From NCBI RefSeq assembly GCF_030463565.1, contig NC_134645.1:69501-133500 (forward strand): a DNA stretch of 64,000 nt, in the 5' to 3' direction. Shown here one piece after another: positions 9,893-19,795 of the stretch (position 1 is the stretch's first letter; every line of letters starts with the position of its first letter). The notes beneath the pieces were generated by a model. That model was given only the letters and a program-made list of their open reading frames with translations. It did not search any database and was not told the origin of the DNA. The DNA is from Pelecanus crispus. Taxonomy: Eukaryota; Chordata; Aves; Pelecaniformes; Pelecanidae. Position numbers and translations under genes: made by a program.

Positions 9893-10349
9893 CGGAGGAG
9901 GGAGACAGGGCTGGGGGTCTGCAAGCAGCGCCCTGAGGGCCCAGAAGCAGAGGGGTTATGGGGGGCAGTGCCCAATATGGTGGGGCAGAGGCGGGGGCAC
10001 GTCCCCGGGGAAAAAGAACTCACCTGGGGGAAAGCCTCGTGCAGGGGGACGCTCGGGTGGAAAGCATTTGGGAGGGCAGGGAGACAAGGGGGACGGGGAG
10101 GAGGACACGGACGGACAAAGGGGTACATGCGGCTGAAAAGGTGCATGGGGGGGGACACGCGTGGGGATGATCTATGCCAGGGGGTCCGCCCGGGGTAATC
10201 CACAGCAGGTAACTCACCTGGGACAACCCGCAGCAGGCGATCCGCGCCGCATAACTGACCCACACCGGATTCACGCTGGATAACGCTCAGCGGTGCTCCT
10301 CAAACTGCCAGCGTTTCACCCCACATTTAGCCCAAATTAGGGGCTGGGG
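9893..10349. other. GC-rich low-copy segment with two minus-strand donor-like sites
   Basis: No recognised gene. The minus strand has two CCCAG|GTGAGTT-type donor matches, reading out of open frames near 10021 and 10215. Both are preserved in the duplicate at about 19338-19794. The longest minus frame here (9853-10263) is identical in length in both copies, but the peptide is Pro/Cys-rich and unfamiliar. Treated as non-coding unless transcripts show otherwise. Confidence 0.3.
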
Positions 10350-10900
10350 TGTCATGGTTTAGCCCCAGCCAGCAACTAAGCACCACGAAGACGCTCGCTC
10401 ACTGCCCCTACCCCGATGGGATGGGGGAGGGAATCGGAGGAGTAAGAAGTGAGAAACGCTCCAGGGTTGAGATAAGAACAGTTTAATAATTGAAATAAAA
10501 TAAATAATAATATAATAATAATAGTAATAACAATATACAAAGCAAGTGATGCCCAATGCAATTGCTCACCACCCGCCGACCAATGCCCAGACAGTTCCTG
10601 AGCAGCGATCGCTGCTCCCTGGCCAACCCCCCCCAGTTTCTATACTACCCATGACACTGTATGGTATGGAATGGCCCTTGGGGGCAGTTGGGATCAACTC
10701 TTCTGGCTGTCACCCCTCCCAGTTTCTTGTGCCCCTGGCAGAGCATGGGAAGCTGAAAAGTCCTTGACTAGCATAAGCAGTACTCAGCAACAACTAAAAA
10801 AATCAGCGTGTTATCAACATTCTTCTCCTACTAAATCCAAAACACAGCGCTATGCCTGCTACTAGGAAGAAAATTAACTATCCCAGCCGAAACCAGGACA
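10350..10900 (-). mobile_element. Solo LTR, ERVL-like, 551 bp
   Basis: Begins TGTCATGGTTTAGCCCC and ends CCGAAACCAGGACA on the plus strand, so it is TGTC...GACA bounded. It is flanked by a perfect 5-bp target duplication TGGGG (10345-10349 and 10901-10905). The TTATCTCAACCC box and ATTAAA signal are on the minus strand, giving its orientation. No internal viral genes are present. The duplicate at 19791-19795 shows the unoccupied site (TGGGA). Confidence 0.9.
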
Positions 10901-10905
10901 TGGGG

Positions 10906-12195
10906 TTTGTTTGCGTTTTGTTGTGGTTTTTTCCCTTTTTTTCTTTCTGGCACTTCCACAATAGAAAACTGGCATTTGTTTGCTTTTTCCAAACATATTC
11001 AATTCTGGGTTTTTTCAGCGCTTTCCCACAACATAAAAATTGGTGATTCTTGCTTTTGGTTTCATTCTTGAGAAAGAGGGGTTGTTTTGGGCTTTTGGTG
11101 GGGGTTTTTTTTTTGGTTGCCCCCCCCCCCCCCCCCCCCCTTTCTTTCCAGCTGCACAAATACAGGTGCCTTTGGCTTTCCCGAGAGCAGCAACGGCTTC
11201 AGAAATATTTAGACCAGGAACAAGGGAGAAAAATAAAATAGCTTCATCTCACGCACAGAAAAGCGGCAGACAAAGGGTCGGCATTTAGAGCCTTTACAGA
11301 AAACAGGCATTCTCTTTACATTCCTAAACCCATCTGTTAGGTCGAAATATTGCAACGCTACTACAGCAATACTGAGAGTAGGGAACAACTGCCCCGCCAC
11401 TGCACAGCCTATCCTCCCATGCCATTTACGTAGCAGGACGCACAGAGGGAACTACTTTTGCATACACGACCCCGGCTTTCCGGAAAAATTTATGCTTACC
11501 AAAAATAGCCATTTGGAAAACATTACCAAACAACATTTGACAATAAAACTTCGATGTCTTTGACACACGCACATTTCTGGTAACTTGCTATTTGCTTCTT
11601 GTTACTGCTGTTCTTCCTTCAGAAATGCTACTTGTAGCCAAGTGACTTGCTACTGGTTCAAGCATTTACCTTCCTGGTATTACCACTACACGGACACAGG
11701 CAAGTAACTTCACTGCTCTTCTAAAACGATCCAAATTAAAATTAGAGCCATGAAAGAGGAGAGAAAGAGCAGAAAAGGAGAGGTCAGGCGGCAACAGAGC
11801 CCTGCAGGCTGCCACCCGTCAACACTGCACTCTTTTTAAAACAAACAAACAAACAAACAAACCAACCAACCAACCAACCAAAAACCAAAAACCCCCCAAA
11901 CATCAAAACCCAACACACCAAAACCAAGCAACAACAAACCGAAACCATGACCATGTATCTTTTTTTTCCTTTCGGAGCTCCTCCCTGTCTCACCATGCTG
12001 TCTTGTCAGAGCATGAAGCACAGGCGATCTGTTTCCCCGATGACATTTGCATGAGACAAATACACATTCACAGGTAGCCCAGATCTCTACGACTGGTATC
12101 ATGCTTATGGTTTTAATAACCATAATTCAGTTTTATTGACAGACGCGTTTGTGAGGACGTAATTAACTTTCAAACGTAGCCTCTCCTTGGCAGGG
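10906..12195. other. AT-richer segment, copy 1, no recognised gene
   Basis: Contains poly-C/poly-G runs (about 11120-11142), a CAAA/CCAA simple repeat (11841-11890) and ordinary low-copy sequence. A candidate short plus-strand open stretch after a TTTCTTTCCAG acceptor-like string (11141-11151) reads LHKYRCLWLSREQQRLQKYL and stops at TAG 11239-11241. Its duplicate at 20040-20140 has TTTCCGG instead of TTTCCAG, so the acceptor is not conserved. I see no other support for a gene. Confidence 0.5.
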
Positions 12196-13130
12196 GGCGG
12201 GGGGGGAGGTTGGGGGAACCCAAATGTGTTAGAGACTGAAAAAAAATGACAGTTCAGAGCTCCCAACCATGAGGGAGCAGCGAGGAAATTCATGAAAGTG
12301 AAGACAAACAGCAGCAACATTAAGTGAAATTGGGCTTCAATTCTGATCACGTACTTAAGAGACTCTCCAAGTCTACACCTCAGTCCTATGAATGACCAGC
12401 CCTTTGTTGGAAGGGCAAACTTTTTTTACTTCAAAGTCCTAGATCGAAGGTTCCATGGAGCAGAATGCGGATTGAGCCACAGGACAACACGCCACCAACA
12501 TTCTAATGAAAGCAAACAAAGAAACAAAAAAAATCATATCAAAATAAAGTTTAAGCACCGGTTTCCATGACGTGTCATTCATTATGCTTCTACTGGCATC
12601 TAGCTGCTCAAAAATCAACTATGCCAACACCACATATTACTAAAAATTTAGCGACGCACAGAAAAATAAAAGGCTATTTCCAACTTGCCCATAAAACTAG
12701 TATGAACAAACAGAAGAGAAGGACTTGACCCTAACGAAAGCTACAGGCAGCTCTTAATTTATCCTAGATGAAAGTTTGTTCTTTTACCTGAAAGGAAAAC
12801 ATTCGTGACTCCCAAGGGACCGATGCAGGAACGAGGCATGCTCCGGTAACTGCAATTTTTCATCAGCTTTTCAGCACCGGCAGCAGATTTGCCTTTTCTC
12901 TGGGTTTGATGCGGAGTATCTGTAGCATCCTCAAACTCACAAAGGTTTCTCAGCCCGACTCACGCCGAGAGTGGCAGAGGCCGCCCAGCCCCAGCGAGGA
13001 GCAGCCGGGGATGGGATGGGACGTGACTGCCTCTACTCGCCCCGGCCAGGCAGGGGCTTGGCCCCAAAACCCCTCAACGACCCCGCTGCAGCGTTTGTCC
13101 CAGGGCCGCTTCTGCCCCCGCCAGCCCTGC
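12196..13130. other. Low-copy segment between the two duplicates, with one candidate minus exon
   Basis: Not repeated in copy 2. Mostly non-coding. On the minus strand a frame covering about 12788-12945 reads residues such as LCEFEDATDTPHQTQRKGKS and ends at a TTTCAG|GTAAAAG donor (intron side 12781-12787). The peptide looks protein-like, but I do not recognise it and see no convincing acceptor. The right part (12960-13130) is GC-rich. Confidence 0.3.
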
Positions 13131-14535
13131 AGAGAGACGGAGCAAGAAAACGTTGAGTCTGCGAGCAGGACGGAGGGAGAGAGAGATGGGGGGGAGTGGA
13201 GGAGAGAAAGAAGAAAGGAGGGACAGAGACAGTGACAGAGAGAAAGAAGCATTGGGGCAGAAGGAGAGACAAAGAAAAAAAGGCAGACAGGAAGAAAGCT
13301 AGGAGATGGGGAGGGTGGGGAAAAAGGACAAGGAGCAGGACACAGCTTGTCCGAAAAAGACAGGGAGCAAGACAAGGCGATACAGAGAGAGAAAAAAGGG
13401 AGAGGAAGGCAGGACAAAGTGCAAGACAGGCAAAAATTAGAGCCAGGAAGCAGGACAGAGATGGAGGGAAAGAGGCCTAGGATGGGTAGCAGGACAGGAG
13501 AGAGGGCCGGGGGTGTGGAAACCAGCACCGGGCTGCAGGACAGAGATGGAAAAATTAAAAATAGAGACACAGGGAGCGCGACAGAATGACAGAGAGAGAA
13601 AAAAGGGACAGAGAGCTGGACAGCATTGGAGGGAAAAAAACAACTGTGATGAGCAGCTGGACAGAGAGATATGGAGATCCGAAAAGAGAGAAAGGAAAGA
13701 AGGGACAGCCAGCTGGACAGGGGGACACAGTTAGAACGAATGGAAGAGGGAATGGGGCAGAGGGAAAGAAAGACAGAAAAGATAGTGAGAGGAAGCAGGG
13801 CAGAGGAATAGCAAGAGGAAAAAAAGAAAGGGACAGAGCGCTGGACAGAGATGGAGAAAAAAGCAGCAGGGACAGAGGACAAGGTGCAGAAAGAGTGACA
13901 GGGAGCAGGGCAGATGGGGGGGGGGAGGAACAAAACAGGGCAGCAGCAGGATGGAGATGGAGAAGAAGAAAACACCCGGGATGGTCAACAGGACAGAGAC
14001 AAACATGAATACAGGCAGGGAGTGGGACAAAGGAAGATAGCAAGAAACGACGGGATAAGCAGCGAGACAGAGCAACAGACAAGCATAATGACAATGAGAG
14101 AGAGAGAAAGACAAAGACCTTGAGAAGCACAGGGGGCTGGAGAAAGAAAGGGAGGTATTAGGAGCCCTGCGGAGAGACAGAGGACAACAAAAACTAGAAC
14201 AGGAAGCAGACGGTGAGCTGATGGAAAAAAACCAGGGACAGTGAGCAAGAAAAAGGGATAGAGAAAGAGAAGGAAGGAAGGAGGGAGATAGGAAGGCAGG
14301 GACACGGAGTGGCACGTACAGGCGCAGAGAAGAAAAGGACGCTAGGGAACAGGTCAGAGCAATTGTGGGGAAAAAGGGATAGATGCAGATCAGGAGAAAG
14401 AGATGGAATAGGAAAAAAACCCAATGGTTGCAGGACAGAGACAGAGGATGAAAAAAAACAGGGAGAGGCAGCAGGAGGGAAGAACAGAGAGGCAAGGAGA
14501 GATAAAGGGACTGGGACGCGCAAGAGGGGAGGCTG
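13131..14535 (+). repeat. Polypurine minisatellite tract 5
   Basis: Longest A/G-rich tract, about 1.4 kb. From 13568 on it is the duplicate of 1-960. The part before 13568 continues the same repeat type and corresponds to sequence left of the window in copy 1. Confidence 0.85.
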
Positions 14536-14539
14536 GGCC

Positions 14540-16550
14540 CCGAGGGCCCGGGACTCACCACAGCTCTCGCTCTCTGCGCTGCCAGGGGAATTTCCCAGTT
14601 CAGACGCTTCCTTCTCCTTCTCTCCTCCCTTCCTCTTCTGTAACTCCGGTCGCTTGGCTGTCCTCCACCTAAGAGAATACACGGGTCTCTTACAGCTCTC
14701 ACGAGACACGGCTGCCCAGACACGTCGCCTCGCTCGCTCGTGCACTCTGCAACTACAAAGAGGGAACCTTCCTCGCCCAGAGAGGCAGAGGCTCTCTTGC
14801 CCGCAGCGGGAGGCAGCTGCCGGCTGCACCCTCTTTAGTGTATTCTTCAGCTGCTTTACCTGTCTCTGCCCTCGCCAGCTTCAGCCACAGCAGCTCTCCT
14901 CCACAGCCAGCAAGCGCTCCGCCTGCCCCTTTTCTCCCCCCCACCGCTAGGAGTGCGAGGCCAGGCACAGACAACCCACGCCAGCCTGAACCTGGGGCAG
15001 TCAACGGCATCTCCAGGGGAAGAACGGGCAACCGTGTCCTCAGCGTGGCCTCTGGGAGGGGGAAAGAACAACCAGTGGCCATTATAACCAGAACCTGCCC
15101 CCGGCCACAGCCCCTCCTTATGCAGGGGCTTCTGCAGACACCGCTCCTTCCCTGCACTGCTGCTATCGGTACCGCATTAAGGGAGAATCCAGCGCGTTCG
15201 AGGGCCAGCTTCCAGCCTTCGCGACAGGCCTTGGGGGTGATCTAGGGCTACAGGACAGGCTTCAGGGCAGGTGCTGGAGCTGGGGGCAGCTGCATGGGCT
15301 CAGTGGGCCCGGGGGGGGGCTCAGGGGGAGCCCTGGCGAGTTGGGGACGTGCCCGCCGTCGGCGCCAGCGGCATGTCCTCCTCCTTCCCTCCTACCGCCG
15401 CTCTCTCTCGGGGAACTCCCCGGGGCTGCCCCGACCCTACTCGCCCCCAGCTGCCCGGCAGCCTGCCGCAGCAGCAGCTTTGAAGCTTCCCCTCCCGCCA
15501 CCCTCGGGAGCCCGGCGGGCAGCAGACACCCCTGCACCCACCAAAGGGGCTCACTCACATCACATCACATCGCCGCTGCTCCTGGCCCTCACCCGCCACC
15601 AGCAATCGCACCCGCCGCGCCGCCATGCCGCTCCCGCGCACCGCGCATGCGCCGGACACCGACGGCGCGCCAGAGGGGCCACACCCGGCGCGCGAACGCC
15701 GGGACGCAGCACCGCGATTCGGCCACCAGGCTGCCGCGTGACTGGGCCGTGCCGCGAAAACTACAGCTCCCGGCATGCTCCGCGCAGGCAACATGGCCGA
15801 CCGCAAGCCCCTTCCCCAGCACCGCAGCTGCCGGCACGCCGCGAGAGGCAGCCGGCCCCGCTTTCTCCCTTCCGGGGACGCCGCCGTTCCCCCCGCCCGC
15901 CGGCGCCCCCGGGAGCCCTGCCGAGCCCTCGGCGCAGCCCCGCGCTCCTCGGGCAGCCCCCGCCGCCCGGCTCCGGCACACGGCGCGGCACCCCCCTACG
16001 ACCGGGCTCCCCTCGCCGCCAGCTGCGACACGACACGACACGACGAGGCAGCCCCGCACTCCCCCGCAGGCACCGTCGCCCTCCCGGTCCATCGCCCGGC
16101 CCCGGCTCACCTTCTCCCTCGGTACAGGTGCAGCCACAGCCCAGCGACCGCTCCGCTCCTCCCTTGCCTCACACCGGCCCCTCCACGGCCCCCCGGGGCA
16201 GGGCAGCACCGGCAGCACCAGCCCCTCCACCGGCAGCCACCCCTTTACAGGGAGGGGCCCTGGCCATCAGCCTCACTGCCCGCACCTGGGGCTCCTCCAG
16301 CCCCGGCCCACAGCTGGAGCCCAGCAGGAACAGGGGGCCATTGCCTGTCCCCCACAGCGTGTCACCTCCTACCCTGGGCCCCATCACAGCCCCTTGCCTG
16401 GTGCAAAGGGAGCGCAAATGCAGCCGGCGAGTGATTATTCAGTTATGCACGTAACAAGTCCCGGGAGCGAGTCTGCTCCGGGGCTCGGGGCCCCCAACGC
16501 TCCCCCTGCCCCTGGGACACCCTGGCCGTGGTTCCGGGAGCCACGCTTGT
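14540..16550. promoter_or_regulatory. CpG-rich promoter-like module A (copy 2)
   Basis: Near-identical to 970-2980. It has the NRF1 palindrome at 15643-15652, the ZNF143 element at 15760-15778 and the YY1-type site at 15789-15801, all intact. One notable difference: at about 16108 the minus strand reads GAGAAG|GTGAGCC, a usable donor, whereas copy 1 has GAGAAGATGAGCC. The duplicate preserves the motifs, but still no known gene is attached. Confidence 0.6.
14559..14829 (-). other. Exon-like minus-strand open frame with GTGAGT donor (copy 2)
   Basis: Duplicate of the frame at 989-1142, here open further upstream to 14829. It has the same GTGAGT donor just left of 14559 and the same residues before it. 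Function unknown. Confidence 0.3.
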
Positions 16551-16559
16551 TGGTGCGGG

Positions 16560-17240
16560 TGGAACGGACAGAGGTGGAGGATGCCAAAAATGAGGAGCGG
16601 GGCGCTGGACAGGGGGGTGTAGAGAGAAAGCACGAGGCAGGGAATGGGACAGCAAGAGAAGGACAGGGACGAGGGAGCCCGACAGAGGTGGAGAAAGAAG
16701 CAGCAGGGAGAGAGGCCGCAGAAAGGGGGAGAGGGAGCTGGACAGACACTGACAAAGAGGGACGGGGAGCAGGATGGAGATGCGGGAGAAACCTGGGACG
16801 GGCAGCAAGACAGAGAGGGAGGAGAGAAGAACAGGGGCAGGAAGCTGGACCGAGAGACATGGGGAAAGACAAAAAAGCAGCAGCAAGAACAGGGCAGAGA
16901 GGGCAGGGACTGGGAGCCAGGACAGCGAACAACGGAGGGCAGGGGCTAGGGCTGGGGGGAACAACACAAACCAAACCCCGCAGCTACACGCTGCAGGGCG
17001 GAGAGGGAAGAATAAAGAAATAGGTACAGGGAGCCAGAAAAAAGAGCACAGGAGGTCACAAAAGGTAGCTATGCGTACAGAAAGAAGGGGGGGGCAATTT
17101 TAAAATAGGGTCCTCGGGGAGCCAGAGACAGTGAGATGGACAAAGGACAAAAGCGACAGGCTACAGGGCGGAGAGCGAGGAATTCACGAACGGGGCAGAG
17201 CGCTGGCCAGAGAGACGGAGAAAGGCTGGGGCTGCAGTAC
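16560..17240 (+). repeat. Polypurine minisatellite tract 6
   Basis: Duplicate of the tract at 2990-3684. It ends where the CTCF/NRF1-like array begins. Confidence 0.8.
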
Positions 17241-17610
17241 CCATTTTTTGGTCACGGGGTGGCAGCAGCGAGAGCGGCAAAGCTCGCCCCCGCGCGTGAG
17301 CGGGGCTGGAGCTGCAGTACCGCATTTTGGTCACAGGGTGGCAGCACTGAGCGCTGGAAAAAAATAATCCTGCGCATGCGCGGGTCCGGAGCTGGAGTAC
17401 CCACTTCTGTGCACCAGGTGGCAGCACTGAGCGCTGGAAAGCGCGCTAATGCGCATGCGCCGAATCGCAGCTGCAGTACCAGATTTTATTCACCAGGTGG
17501 CAGCACAGAGCGCTGGAAAAGAGCCTTACTACGCATGCGCCGGGCTGCAGCTGCAGTACCGCATGTCGGTCAAGAGGGGGCAGCCCCACTGCGCATGCGC
17601 AGGGCCGCAG
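17225..17610 (+). repeat. Roughly 85-bp tandem array alternating CTCF-like and NRF1-like motifs
   Basis: Five units of the form GAGCTGCAGTACC, then ATTTTGGT, then a CACCAGGTGGCAGCA-type core, then GAGCGCTGGAAA, then TGCGCATGCGC. The GGTGGCAGCA or GGGGGCAG cores fall near 17256, 17336, 17414, 17491 and 17573. NRF1-type palindromes fall near 17371, 17450, 17531 and 17590. The best CTCF-like matches are 17411-17426 and 17490-17505. The unit carries conserved regulatory-looking words in fixed spacing. Confidence 0.7.
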
Positions 17611-17714
17611 CTTCGGCCGCCCGCAGCATCTTCAAAATTGTTTTCCGATTATTCCGCAGAATGAGAAATGAGTGCTACCTCAGCCCCGTTTAGGCCGCCC
17701 AAAGGCGGCAACTA

Positions 17715-17745
17715 CTGACTGCGGGGGGGGGGGGGGGGGGCGGGC
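17715..17745 (+). repeat. Poly-G run
   Basis: About 20 consecutive G before CGGGCAAGAGC. A likely slippage and sequencing-error site. Confidence 0.8.
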
Positions 17746-17966
17746 AAGAGCAGGGCTTGTATTGCTCTGCCCGCTTCCCACTCGCGGCCCATGCGGCACG
17801 GTGTGCGCTGCTTCCGCTGCCAGAAGCAACCCAGCGGCTCGATTATGTCGGGGGGGGGGCGTACAGCGGCATCACCCCCCCCCAAGGGGGGGGGGAGGTT
17901 GGGTGCCCCGCTGGGACCCAGGGGAGCTCCCCTGAGGGACCCATAGGTCTGGGTGGCCCTCGAGGA

Positions 17967-18801
17967 CAATTCCCGCCGCCCTTCGGCGATTCCCGCCGCC
18001 CTTCGGCGATTCCCGGCACCCTTCGGCACTCGCCGCCGCCCTTCGGCGATTCCCGGCACTCTTCGGCACTCGCCGCCGCCCTTCGGCGATTCCCGGCACT
18101 CTTCGGCGATTCCCGGCACTCTTCGGCGATTCCCGGCACTCTTCGGCACTCGCCGCCGCCCTTCGGCGATTCCCGGCACTCTTCGGCGATTCCCGGCACT
18201 CTTCGGCACTCGCCGCCGCCCTTCGGCGATTCCCGGCACTCTTCGGCACTCGCCGCCGCCCTTCGGCGATTCCCGCCGCCCTTCGGCGATTCGCGCCGCC
18301 CTTCGGCGATTCCCGGCACTCTTCGGCACTCGCCGCCGCCCTTCGGCGATTCCCGGCACTCTTCGGCGATTCCCGGCACTCTTCGGCGATTCCCGGCACT
18401 CTTCGGCACTCGCCGCCGCCCTTCGGCGATTCCCGGCACTCTTCGGCGATTCCCGGCACTCTTCGGCACTCGCCGCCGCCCTTCGGCGATTCCCGGCACT
18501 CTTCGGCACTCGCCGCCGCCCTTCGGCGATTCCCGCCGCCCTTCGGCGATTCGCGCCGCCCTTCGGCGATTCCCGGCACTCTTCGGCACTCGCCGCCGCC
18601 CTTCGGCGATTCCCGGCACCCTTCGGCACTCGCCGCCGCCCTTCGGCGATTCCCGGCACTCTTCGGCGATTCCCGGCACTCTTCGGCACTCGCCGCCGCC
18701 CTTCGGCACTCGCCGCCGCCCTTCGGCACTCGCCGCCGCCCTTCGGCCATTCCCGGCACTCGCCGCCGCCCTTCGGCGACTCCCCGCCGCCCTTCGGCGA
18801 T
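17967..18801. repeat. 20-bp GC-rich minisatellite, copy 2 (about 42 units)
   Basis: Same two alternating 20-base variants as at 8381-9356, but with a different order of variants and fewer units. The CGGCACTCTT ending of the first variant is much more frequent here. So the array has expanded or been homogenised independently since the duplication, while both flanks remain almost identical. Confidence 0.95.
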
Positions 18802-18990
18802 CGAGCGGGGCTAGGACTGCAGTACCAAATTTTGGTCACCGGGTGGCAGCACCGTGCCCCGGCAAAGAGCCCCACTGCGCATGCGCGGAGCCGGAGCTTC
18901 ACGACCGCATTCGCGCACCACGTGGCAGCACAGAGCGCGGCAAAGCGCATGCGCCGGGCTGCCGCTGCAGGACCCGGATGGGAATGAGCA
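18802..18990 (+). repeat. CTCF-like / NRF1-like repeat units, copy 2
   Basis: Duplicate of 9357-9545 with very few differences. Contains the CACCGGGTGGCAGCA and CACCACGTGGCAGCA cores and the TGCGCATGCGC and GCGCATGCGCC palindromes. Confidence 0.55.
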
Positions 18991-19158
18991 ACACGCTGGC
19001 GGTTCTTGGGCTTCGCTGTTCTCTGTGCACCTGTCCTCACCTCTGCGCTGTCGGAACTCTGCTCTCCTCATCCCGCCTACACACGAGGAAGGCTTCCTGT
19101 GCAGGGCTTGTCCATTAGCTGAGAACACGACGTCGTGTAGTCCGGAACGGCCCTTTAG

Positions 19159-19337
19159 TCAGTTGGGGTCAGCTGTCCCGCCCGTGTCCCCTCCCAACCC
19201 CTCGTGCCCCCGAGCCCGCTCGGCGGCGGGGCGGTACGAGGAGCCGAAAAAGCCTCAGCTCGGTGCAAACGCTGCTCGGCAGTGGCTAAAACACCAGCTA
19301 AAACATCAACGCCGTTCCCAGCACAAATCCCAAACAG
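19159..19337 (-). mobile_element. LTR fragment, duplicate of 9714-9892
   Basis: Same internal LTR segment as in copy 1 at a constant offset, with almost no differences. The truncation therefore happened before the duplication. Confidence 0.6.
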
Positions 19338-19795
19338 CGGAGGAGGGAGACAGGGCTGGGGGTCTGCAAGCAGCGCCCTGAGGGCCCAGAAGCAGAGGGG
19401 TTATGGGGGGCAGTGCCCAATATGGTGGGGCAGAGGCGGGGGCACGTCCCCAGGGAAAAAGAACTCACCTGGGGGAAAGCCTCGTGCAGGGGGACGCTCG
19501 GGTGGAAAGCATTTGGGAGGGCAGGGAGACAAGGGGGACGGGGAGGAGGACACGGACGGACAAAGGGGTACATGCGGCTGAAAAGGTGCATGGGGGGGGA
19601 CACGCGTGGGGATGATCTATGCCAGGGGGTCCGCCCGGGGTAATCCACAGCAGGTAACTCACCTGGGACAACCCGCAGCAGGCGATCCGCGCCGCATAAC
19701 TGACCCACACTGGATCCACGCTGGATAACGCTCAGCGGTGCTCCTCAAACTGCCAGTGTTTCACCCCACATTTAGCCCAAATTAGGGGCTGGGAT

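Larger units (their letters stand above)
1..12195. repeat. Segmental duplication, copy 1
   Basis: Copy 1 of a large duplicated block. Bases 1-3684 match 13568-17226 almost base for base. Bases 8272-10349 match 17851-19795, apart from a different number of 20-bp units. Bases 10901-12195 match 19791-21072, with clearly more substitutions and indels. Copy 1 also holds about 4.5 kb (3685-8270) that copy 2 lacks. That extra part contains two further diverged promoter modules, a purine tract, an LTR fragment and the POLD1 exon. The left edge runs out of the window. Confidence 0.9.

Noticed and set aside
17712-19118. Equivalent long open frames in copy 2
   Set aside because: Same minisatellite artefact; frame and length differ from copy 1, as expected for non-coding arrays.
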